Assembly: GCF_003148745.1 (NCBI RefSeq)
Contig: NZ_QGGU01000002.1
Location: 62,001 to 126,000, forward strand
DNA: 64,000 nt
DNA from: Pleionea mediterranea
Lineage (GTDB): Bacteria; Pseudomonadota; Gammaproteobacteria; Enterobacterales; Kangiellaceae
Reading direction: 5' to 3'
Position numbers and translations under genes: made by a program. Below the pieces are notes generated by a model. The model was not told the origin of the DNA, made no database searches, and saw nothing but the letters and a program-made list of their open reading frames with translations. Positions 57,714-64,000 of the stretch are shown piece by piece (position 1 is the first letter of the stretch; each line of letters begins with the position of its first letter).

Positions 57714-58580
57714 TTAAAACTGAACTGGTCTTGATTGTAATGATTCGACGTTTAACGTATTGATGTATTGCTGCATGGTTGTGAAGCTAAATTGACTCAA
57801 CAGTTTTTGCAGTCGTACAGCGCATTGATCCAGATTATTGTAATGCCTAAATTTTGAAAACCAGCTTACGTCTACTTTGGGCTGATCCGGATCTATCTCC
57901 CATGGATGTAAATAAAATATAAAGGGATTATTCTGCTTTACCCGTCTGTTATAAAACCAGCGTGACAGCCAGTAGGGGTAGAGTCTAAAGTAACCGCCTC
58001 CGGCAATCGGCAATGTTTGCCCTAAAATAGACTCGGTAGACAGTGGCAGCTCTAATAAAGTATTGCCAGAAGCCGTACGAATAAAATAGGGCTCTGTTGG
58101 GGTATTTGGTATGCCATAGCGATCATGCACTATAGGAAAAATACTTGAGTCATACTGGAAGCCAGCTTCAGCCAGAATATCCAGTGCCCAGAGTGACTTT
58201 CGTGTGACTGAATAGCTGGCTGCTCGATATCCTAAAACAGGTTTACCTATTGCGTCTTCCAGCAATGATTTACTTTTTAAGGTTTCTGCTTTAAATACAG
58301 CCGGAGTCTGCTGATAAATCAATTGATGGCTAAAGCCATGGCTGGCGACCTCATGGCCGCGTTTATCGATTTCTTTCACCAGCTCCGGATAACGCTCGGC
58401 AACCCAGCCAAGAACAAAGTGCGTTACTTTCACATTGTGTTGATCAAAAATATCCAATAGCTTATGAGTGTTTTGTTCAACGCGAGTGGGTATAGAAGAC
58501 CAGTCGTTATAATCGATTGATTCTGCGAGAGCTGCTACTTGAAAATAATCTTCGACATCAACTGTCATGACGTTTTGCAT
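57714..58580 (-). CDS. Polysaccharide deacetylase, XrtA-associated subfamily, third of three
   Basis: The 288-residue protein begins MTVDVEDYFQVAALAE (from Met5), the hallmark of the PEP-CTERM/XrtA-linked deacetylase family. HEVASHGFSHQ supplies the metal-binding histidines, VLGYRAASYSVT the arginine strand, and FIFYLHPWEID the final catalytic histidine. It differs from the other two deacetylases here in lacking the long insertion. It would deacetylate amino sugars of the exopolysaccharide. The start is at 58580 or four codons later, and the ribosome-binding site is weak in either case. A divergent gap of 96 bases precedes it. Confidence 0.92.
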   Translation of the reverse strand: MQNVMTVDVEDYFQVAALAESIDYNDWSSIPTRVEQNTHKLLDIFDQHNVKVTHFVLGWVAERYPELVKEIDKRGHEVASHGFSHQLIYQQTPAVFKAETLKSKSLLEDAIGKPVLGYRAASYSVTRKSLWALDILAEAGFQYDSSIFPIVHDRYGIPNTPTEPYFIRTASGNTLLELPLSTESILGQTLPIAGGGYFRLYPYWLSRWFYNRRVKQNNPFIFYLHPWEIDPDQPKVDVSWFSKFRHYNNLDQCAVRLQKLLSQFSFTTMQQYINTLNVESLQSRPVQF

Positions 58581-58676
58581 GGGGCTATAGTCCTTTACAA
58601 CGCTTTATCGTGATATTATATCAGAATAAATACAGCAACAGCTATTAGAGAAACCAACCTTGCAAGGAAGATTAAT

Positions 58677-59792
58677 ATGTTGTCGGCATTACGCCCGGTA
58701 GGTGAGCGCTTTCCACTGCGTTTTGCCGCTAGTGATGAAAATGAATTGGGAAATATTCCCGATTATCAATTTCATGGTTTTGCCAGTGGTACTCAAGCAC
58801 TAGCGGCGGCTATTCTTCATGTGCGTAAGCAGCGAGCAGATTGCACTGAGCCAGAAGTTATTATTCCAGCTTATACATGCCCTGATGTGGTTAGTGCTTG
58901 TGTTCGTGCCAAGGTTAAACCCGTATTGGTTGATTTTGCTGAAAATTCCACACAGTATGACTTAGCCAGCTTAAAGCAACGAGTAACCGACCAGACGATA
59001 GCGATTATAGCGATTAATTTTTTAGGTATACCCATTGATATACCTGAGTTAAGAAATGTAATAGGTTCTAAAAATATTGTTGTTATTGAAGATAGTGCTC
59101 AATATTTTCCCCGTGATATAACAAAACATGATTGGCAGGGTGATCTGGTAACCTTGTCATTTGGTCGAGGAAAGCCGCTTAACTTATTTTATGGCGGCGC
59201 TGTGCTAAGTCATTCAACTGTTTCGTTTGATACAGGCTTTGATTTTTCTGAAAATATGTTGAGTCGCCAAAAGTTTGCCTTTAAGCACCGACTTTACAAT
59301 ACACTAATGCATCCAGGACTTTATTTCTGGATCACACAACTTCCCGGCCTAACAATTGGTCAAACGCACTATCAAACCTGTTCGCTTATTGAATCAATGA
59401 ATTCTGATGCTCTGGCTGCTTTAATCGAACGCATCAAAGAGTATAAAACGACAGAGTGTAATACAAAGGTTCTCGACTGGGCAAAAGCCATATCATTTAA
59501 CGGTCAATTAATAAGTCATCGTTCCTATAAGTATTTAAGGTTGCCGTTTCTTGTGGATGATGCTGCTAAGCTGGAGTTTTGTGAGTCAAAATCTGAATTT
59601 TCAAAACTTGGACTCAGTCGAATGTACCGTAAAATCTTGCCGGAGTTTGATGATATTCCTTTAGACTTGGGTAACTCTAAAGACTATCCAAATGCTCTAA
59701 GCTTTTCTCGCAGGCTTTTTACTTTACCTGTTCATGGCGATGTAAAGTCACATCACTTAAAAAAAGTGGAGCAGTTACTGAAGAAAATGTAG
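58677..59792 (+). CDS. DegT/DnrJ-type PLP aminotransferase-like protein
   Basis: The 371-residue protein has the fold-type I pattern of sugar aminotransferases. GFASGTQALAAAI binds cofactor phosphate, EVIIPAYTCPDVVSA follows, VVIEDSAQYFP gives the aspartate, and TLSFGRGKPLNLFYGGAV contains the lysine expected to hold PLP. The lysine neighbourhood (GRGKPLN) departs from the usual SFHxTK, and the C-terminal half is diverged, so an unusual substrate is likely. Members convert keto-sugars to amino sugars. An AAGGAAG ribosome-binding site precedes ATG 58677. It is the only + strand gene between the minus-strand XrtA-type units. Confidence 0.83.
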   Translation: MLSALRPVGERFPLRFAASDENELGNIPDYQFHGFASGTQALAAAILHVRKQRADCTEPEVIIPAYTCPDVVSACVRAKVKPVLVDFAENSTQYDLASLKQRVTDQTIAIIAINFLGIPIDIPELRNVIGSKNIVVIEDSAQYFPRDITKHDWQGDLVTLSFGRGKPLNLFYGGAVLSHSTVSFDTGFDFSENMLSRQKFAFKHRLYNTLMHPGLYFWITQLPGLTIGQTHYQTCSLIESMNSDALAALIERIKEYKTTECNTKVLDWAKAISFNGQLISHRSYKYLRLPFLVDDAAKLEFCESKSEFSKLGLSRMYRKILPEFDDIPLDLGNSKDYPNALSFSRRLFTLPVHGDVKSHHLKKVEQLLKKM

Positions 59793-59799
59793 CGGACGA

Positions 59800-61137
59800 T
59801 TAAAAAATAGTGTTATGAACATATTCAAAACTTAAAATAATCGCTTCGCTGTTGATATTGGTTCTATTTCCATTAAAGAAGTATTGAAAGGCATCGCGCT
59901 TCACATATTGTAACGATGTATTAAACGCTGGCGAAAATTGGTGTGAAACTGTAAATACGTGTTGTTTCACATAATTTTCATTTACCACTGATATACCTGG
60001 TTCTGCGTCCAGTTCATCCTGGGTAAAAAAGCTGGAAATTCTGGTTTGAGCGTTTTGAATGCTGCTTGATCCTAGTGCCATTTGTATGAGCAAGCCTTTA
60101 TTTCTGGTTACTTCCTGAGATGGGATAAAAACACCCTTGAGCTGACTTTCAAAATAACTGGTAGTAATACCAAACCGTCCCATGGTGATATCATATTGCA
60201 TACCACCGCCTTCTGCTGTTTGCGCTTGTGATATGGAGTCATTTTGTTGGTTTACAAAAATTTCACCGGTGGTGCGATCAAGAGTAAATAAGCTGGCGAC
60301 ACCTTTATTGAGCTGGAGCCTTAGACGTTGTTGAGTATTAATTTGTCGATTAAGAATTAATTGGCCATTTTCATCTTCATACTGTCTGCCTAACAGATCC
60401 TTCACTCTAGAGTTACCGATTTCCAGATTGATTGTTGTGGTTTCGGTTTCACCTTGCCAGGAGGCAATAATGTCATACTGAAAATAATCGGAGTTTTCCA
60501 AATTATTTTCATCTTTAAAGTCGGTATCTTTCTTTTGAAAACGCAGTTGTAGAGTATTATTGCTATTTAGCTTATTAGAGAGTGAAAATAACGCTTGTTG
60601 CTCTTCTCTGGATGCATCCTGTAAACGAAAAGTGGGGACGTCACTGTCCACCGAAAATTTTGCATGTTGATAATCAAAGCCAAACTGAGTTTTGCCCGAT
60701 AATCGTATAAAGTGATTACCAAAAATAGCGGAAGTCGATGCTTCTCTTTGATTGTTAACTTCTTGTGCTTGAAAGCGGTTAATTGGGACTTGGGATATAT
60801 CGCTAAAAACGCCAACGGAAGAGTTAATATCAGTAAAAAAATAACGACTGGTTAAGGCAAGTTCGTATTGAGTTTCGGAACTTAAGTTTTCAGGCGTGTA
60901 GTAAAAGCGACTGATCGATGAGTCTATATCGAGCTCAAAATTTCTATAATTATTTTCTTCAAGCTCAAAGCGAAACAATGACTCGTAGAGATTTCCTTCT
61001 GTTCCATTGTTTAATTGGGATATATTAGTGCTAGTTCCGCCAGAAAGACCCAGGCCAACTTCAATGTTAGACGCTAAAATATCCGTTTGGCTGAAGCCAA
61101 GAGCTAGTATTAAAAAGTACTTTTTCATCGTCTTCAA
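59800..61137 (-). CDS. Outer-membrane beta-barrel protein of the XrtA/PEP-CTERM export set
   Basis: The 445-residue protein has a signal peptide (KYFLILALGFSQTDILA, cleaved near residue 22). The mature part is made of alternating polar/hydrophobic strands of about ten residues (FELDIDSSISRFYY, YELALTSRYFF, TNLQYVK-like ends), and the last residue is phenylalanine after YVHNTIF, a common outer-membrane barrel ending. This fits the barrel family found with XrtA-type export and kinase genes. It would sit in the outer membrane as part of the polymer exit path. The start overlaps the kinase-homologue stop by four bases (ATGA). Confidence 0.82.
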   Translation of the reverse strand: MKTMKKYFLILALGFSQTDILASNIEVGLGLSGGTSTNISQLNNGTEGNLYESLFRFELEENNYRNFELDIDSSISRFYYTPENLSSETQYELALTSRYFFTDINSSVGVFSDISQVPINRFQAQEVNNQREASTSAIFGNHFIRLSGKTQFGFDYQHAKFSVDSDVPTFRLQDASREEQQALFSLSNKLNSNNTLQLRFQKKDTDFKDENNLENSDYFQYDIIASWQGETETTTINLEIGNSRVKDLLGRQYEDENGQLILNRQINTQQRLRLQLNKGVASLFTLDRTTGEIFVNQQNDSISQAQTAEGGGMQYDITMGRFGITTSYFESQLKGVFIPSQEVTRNKGLLIQMALGSSSIQNAQTRISSFFTQDELDAEPGISVVNENYVKQHVFTVSHQFSPAFNTSLQYVKRDAFQYFFNGNRTNINSEAIILSFEYVHNTIF

Positions 61138-61955
61138 AAGTTATTCAGCACCAGGCCAGACAGTTTTTCTGCACCAATAAGCACAGAGGCTTTTAGTATT
61201 TGTTCTTCGGAGCATCCACCGTAAGGGACAACTAAAATAACCTGATCGCATAGCTCTGCGAGAATTCTGGCTTCTGCTGATTCTAAAATGCTTGGTGCAT
61301 TTATAATAGGAAAGCGATCTGGATAACGATTAACCAGCTCATGAATAAGCGATTGCATTTTATCTGAGGTAAAATATTCAGCTGCATTTTCTCGAACAGT
61401 ACCACTGGGTACGACACCCAGTCGTGCGATCCCCGACTTATGAAGAACGGTACCCGAGTCGAGCTCATCAGATTCCAGATAATCGATAAGACCTTGCTTC
61501 CCTGACATATCAAACGTTGAATTTAAACCTGGATCATCGATATTGGCCTCAATTAACATAGATGTTTTTGCTTCATCGAGCGCAAAGGTAGCGGCTAAAT
61601 TTGCGCTCACCAACATCGCTTCTTTATCCGGCACAACAGGAGTAACCATTGTGACAAAATTTTCTTTTTTGGTTGTGGATAATAATCGAGTCCGCAAGTT
61701 TCTATAGTGGTTCAGTGTTTTTTGATCACTCATGGTGCTGTAGATCAGCCTGCGAGCGGTTAATTCAGCTTTTGTAAAACGTTCTGGTTGATCGATATTT
61801 GCGATACTGCGGCGTGACGATGATAGCTGATTCGGATCGTGCTTTTTTTGCGGTACAGGAGGTAAATCCAAATCATCGGCTAAGTCTTTGTGTGCGTCAT
61901 CATCGCCTTTTTTGTCGGCAATCGATTTAAGAAACGCTTTTTCTACAGTGCTCAT
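61134..61955 (-). CDS. XrtA-type tyrosine-kinase homologue with degenerate ATP site
   Basis: The 273-residue cytoplasmic protein aligns in order with BY-kinases of XrtA loci, with an N-terminal linker rich in charged residues and then a P-loop ATPase-like domain. The key motifs are lost. Where PGEGKT is expected it has PDKEAM (109-114). The Walker A' segment reads LIEANIDDP (134-142), where LIDADLRRP is usual. The Walker B end reads FPIINAP (215-221), with asparagine in the aspartate position. There is no tyrosine-rich tail. It should not bind or use ATP normally. I infer a structural partner of the chain-length protein, whose gene ends 3 bases upstream. The frame is intact, so it is not a pseudogene. 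Confidence 0.85.
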   Translation of the reverse strand: MSTVEKAFLKSIADKKGDDDAHKDLADDLDLPPVPQKKHDPNQLSSSRRSIANIDQPERFTKAELTARRLIYSTMSDQKTLNHYRNLRTRLLSTTKKENFVTMVTPVVPDKEAMLVSANLAATFALDEAKTSMLIEANIDDPGLNSTFDMSGKQGLIDYLESDELDSGTVLHKSGIARLGVVPSGTVRENAAEYFTSDKMQSLIHELVNRYPDRFPIINAPSILESAEARILAELCDQVILVVPYGGCSEEQILKASVLIGAEKLSGLVLNNF

Positions 61956-61958
61956 AAT

Positions 61959-63494
61959 TTACCCTTGAGTTCGCAAATAGATTGCGGCGGCATAAATACT
62001 CCATACTGCAATCAAAGAGATGGCCATGGTTGTTATTTTGGCGGTTAATAGCGACTTGTCTTTAATCGTTTTTAACGTAGATACATTGGCTAAAACTGGG
62101 ATATCAAATACTTTTTGTATGGTAAGTTCAGTTCTTACTTTCTGGTCAAGAAGTGTAAGACCATAAATAATGGCAATTGGGATAGCCAGGCTTAAAACCA
62201 GTCCAGCTAAAATAATGTGTGAAAAGTGCAATCCTTTTGGCGTTACAGGAACCGAAGCTGGCTCTTGAACTTTTAAAGTTAGGCCCTGATTCTGTAAATC
62301 TATATTCATAGAGATACGAGCGTTTTCACGCTGATTAAGTAAGTTTTGGTAGTATCGCTGATTAACTTCATAATCTCGTGTTAACTCAGCTATTTCAGCT
62401 TCAACGGAGCTGATTTTATCCAGTGTCTGACGCTCGTTATCCATTAATGATAACAACTGTCTTTGACGGGCTTTGAGAGACGCCACTGTATTTTCTACCG
62501 TTGAAATTTGTGAGCGAATAAACTGAGCCGTTTCGCCTGTTGGTTTTGATACTGAGGAAGTGCTTTGTTCGGCATTGCGGCGTTGAACTTCAAGATCCAC
62601 CTGTTTTTGTAAGTCCGCAATTTGACCTTTGAGTTGAATAATATCAGGGTAGGTGTCGTGATAATTTAATTTTAATTCAGCTAACCTGGATTCAAGTGCG
62701 GCAATACGTTCATTCAACTGGTTTTCACGGGCTATACTGGCTTGATCAGTAAAACTGGCTTTACCAGCAAGCTGGCTTTGATAATTGCTGAGAGAGGATT
62801 CCGCGGTCGATAAATCAAGTTCGACCGTTTCAAGCTCTCTTTTTAATTCAATCAGGCGTTCTGTTGCATTTTGTTTGGCTGTGCTTGAAGCATCAATATT
62901 TTTTGAACGAAACTCTTTTATTGCGCTTTCGGCTTGTTTTAATTTTTCTTGATATGATTTTGCTTGGGTATCAATAAAATCAAAAGCATCGCGACTTTCT
63001 TTTCGTTTAGTCGTGATACTGTCTTCAATAAAAATATCGGTCATTAACTGTGTTGTTTGATAGGCTTTAATCGGATCTTTATTGGTATAGGCAATCTCAA
63101 TTATATTCTCACCGGTGTTTTTAATGGATGTTGCGCTACTAAGCCGCTGCCCCATTGATTCAATGTCTTCAGAAGTTATTTCACCATCAACCAGATGTTG
63201 CCAAGTTTCGGATTCCAACAGTTTGCGAATGGTTCGTTGGCTAAAAATAATTTTTTTCGCCATTGCAGCCCGGCTTTCAACTCGAGTTGTTTCTGCGGTG
63301 CCTTCCATTAACGGACGTAGGATATTTTGTTGATCGACAAGCACAGAGCTTGAAGAGGTGTACACTTTTGGCCAAAACCATGCTGCTGCTAAAAACAGCA
63401 GTGAGGTGGTGACATAAATAGCAATAACCAGTCGTCGGCGTATCCAGACTTCTTTTTGAATAATGCGTACGATGGAGAGAGTTTCTGGGTTCAT
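61959..63494 (-). CDS. Polysaccharide chain-length determinant, XrtA-type Wzz
   Basis: The 511-residue inner-membrane protein has a first membrane segment at about 20-40 and the Wzz domain after it (VYTSSSSVLVDQQN). A long periplasmic coiled coil spans about 170-400, with many Glu, Gln and Arg. Two more membrane segments lie at about 428-450 and 485-508. QGLTLKVQEPASVPVTPKG before the second segment is the typical proline-rich end of the Wzz periplasmic part. The length and the third segment match the XrtA-linked family. It sets polymer length with the kinase-like partner and links to the outer-membrane exporter encoded 17 bases upstream. Confidence 0.9.
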   Translation of the reverse strand: MNPETLSIVRIIQKEVWIRRRLVIAIYVTTSLLFLAAAWFWPKVYTSSSSVLVDQQNILRPLMEGTAETTRVESRAAMAKKIIFSQRTIRKLLESETWQHLVDGEITSEDIESMGQRLSSATSIKNTGENIIEIAYTNKDPIKAYQTTQLMTDIFIEDSITTKRKESRDAFDFIDTQAKSYQEKLKQAESAIKEFRSKNIDASSTAKQNATERLIELKRELETVELDLSTAESSLSNYQSQLAGKASFTDQASIARENQLNERIAALESRLAELKLNYHDTYPDIIQLKGQIADLQKQVDLEVQRRNAEQSTSSVSKPTGETAQFIRSQISTVENTVASLKARQRQLLSLMDNERQTLDKISSVEAEIAELTRDYEVNQRYYQNLLNQRENARISMNIDLQNQGLTLKVQEPASVPVTPKGLHFSHIILAGLVLSLAIPIAIIYGLTLLDQKVRTELTIQKVFDIPVLANVSTLKTIKDKSLLTAKITTMAISLIAVWSIYAAAIYLRTQG

Positions 63495-63511
63495 GTTTAT
63501 CGTCCGATGAT

Positions 63512-64000
63512 TTAAAAAACGCGTTCGGGTATGGAAAGGATATCACCCGGCTGTAATGCGTAGTTGGTGGACATATCGCCTTCGCTTAAAATATCCGTTA
63601 AATTAATTTGATAGGCTTTAACGTCATTGCCTGTGCGCCGAAATAATTTTGCACTGGCGCCTGCGGCAAACTCATTCAGTCCACCGGCTTCTAGAACCGC
63701 ATCCAGCACGGTCATACCTTGTCGGAAATTCATAGAAACAGGAAGTCTTACAGCGCCTGTTACTCGTATACGAGACAAAAACTCATGACTGTTAAGTTGT
63801 TGAAGAATTACCGATACTTGGGGGTCTCGAATAAAGCGAGAAAGTTTGCTGGTGATTTCTGAGGCGACAACGTCAGGTGCTCGACCACCAGCGACCACTT
63901 CGCCCACCAACGGCACCGAAATTTTGCCATCAGGGCGTACCGGAACGACAATTGAAAGATCGGGGTTTTTCCATACATTGACTGAGACAACATCGTCAAC
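63512..64000 (-). CDS. Polysaccharide export protein (Wza-like), C-terminal part; 5' end outside window
   Basis: About 162 residues are visible, from in-frame VDDVVSVNVWKNPDLS at the window edge to the stop. VRPDGKISVPLVGEV and AGGRAPDVVASEITSKL are the poly_export domain, and ISRIRVTGAVRLPVSM with MTVLDAVLEAGGLNEFA is a SLBB-type repeat. The end LQPGDILSIPERVF is the usual last strand. The signal peptide and first residues lie beyond base 64000; an in-frame GTG at 63916 is internal and not the start. The protein forms the outer-membrane pore or periplasmic ring for the polymer. It is followed by the chain-length gene. Confidence 0.93.
   Translation of the reverse strand, partial: VDDVVSVNVWKNPDLSIVVPVRPDGKISVPLVGEVVAGGRAPDVVASEITSKLSRFIRDPQVSVILQQLNSHEFLSRIRVTGAVRLPVSMNFRQGMTVLDAVLEAGGLNEFAAGASAKLFRRTGNDVKAYQINLTDILSEGDMSTNYALQPGDILSIPERVF

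Noticed and set aside
61134-61955. Tyrosine-kinase homologue as a pseudogene
   Set aside because: The frame is uninterrupted, overlaps its neighbour normally and keeps the overall domain; loss of the ATP motifs alone does not make it a broken gene.

Overview
The window looks like chromosomal DNA of a gammaproteobacterium, probably a free-living or marine one with moderate to low GC. The gene order grpE-dnaK-dnaJ-...-dapB-carA-carB-greA is a familiar gammaproteobacterial arrangement. Other pointers are a sigma32-type promoter before dnaK, a GacA-type box followed by a CsrB/Rsm-like RNA, an MksFEB condensin operon and an exosortase-A-type (XrtA/PEP-CTERM) polysaccharide locus. I cannot name the genus from sequence alone. 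I see no tRNA, rRNA, insertion sequence, prophage or CRISPR array.

Region 1 (1-23.9 kb) is mostly housekeeping, all on the + strand. It holds the chaperones (grpE end, dnaK, dnaJ), a large multidomain c-di-GMP enzyme, a methyltransferase, dapB, a GGA-rich regulatory RNA, carA-carB-greA, a second periplasmic-sensor GGDEF protein, a formyltransferase-like gene, the central carbon set tkt-gap-pgk-fba, and a small membrane protein. Region 2 (24.0-30.0 kb) is a three-gene SMC-like condensin operon (MksF kleisin, MksE, MksB) with no MksG/JetD nuclease gene beside it.

Region 3 (30.2-45.6 kb) is the most unusual part. After an Ig/FN3-type lipoprotein gene comes a tightly packed run of twelve + strand genes: carrier protein, acyl-CoA dehydrogenase-like flavoprotein, amino acid:carrier-protein ligase (a seryl-tRNA-synthetase relative without the tRNA-binding arm), DUF1839 protein, GH2-type glycosidase, a double alpha/beta hydrolase, formyltransferase, a second double alpha/beta hydrolase, acyltransferase-3, SGNH-hydrolase lipoprotein, membrane glycosyltransferase and ATP-grasp ligase. 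I infer a pathway that loads a small amino acid on a carrier protein, may alter it, and transfers it to a sugar of a surface polysaccharide that is also formylated and O-acylated.

Region 4 (45.6-64 kb), on mixed strands, is an exopolysaccharide locus. It has several glycosyltransferases, a Wzx-type flippase, an O-antigen ligase/polymerase, three polysaccharide deacetylases, a FemAB-type transferase, a DegT-like aminotransferase, a low-molecular-weight protein tyrosine phosphatase and a lyase-like secreted protein. The XrtA-type envelope set (export protein, chain-length protein, tyrosine-kinase homologue, outer-membrane beta-barrel) runs off the right edge. The kinase homologue has lost its ATP-binding motifs. 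No exosortase or PEP-CTERM protein lies inside the window.
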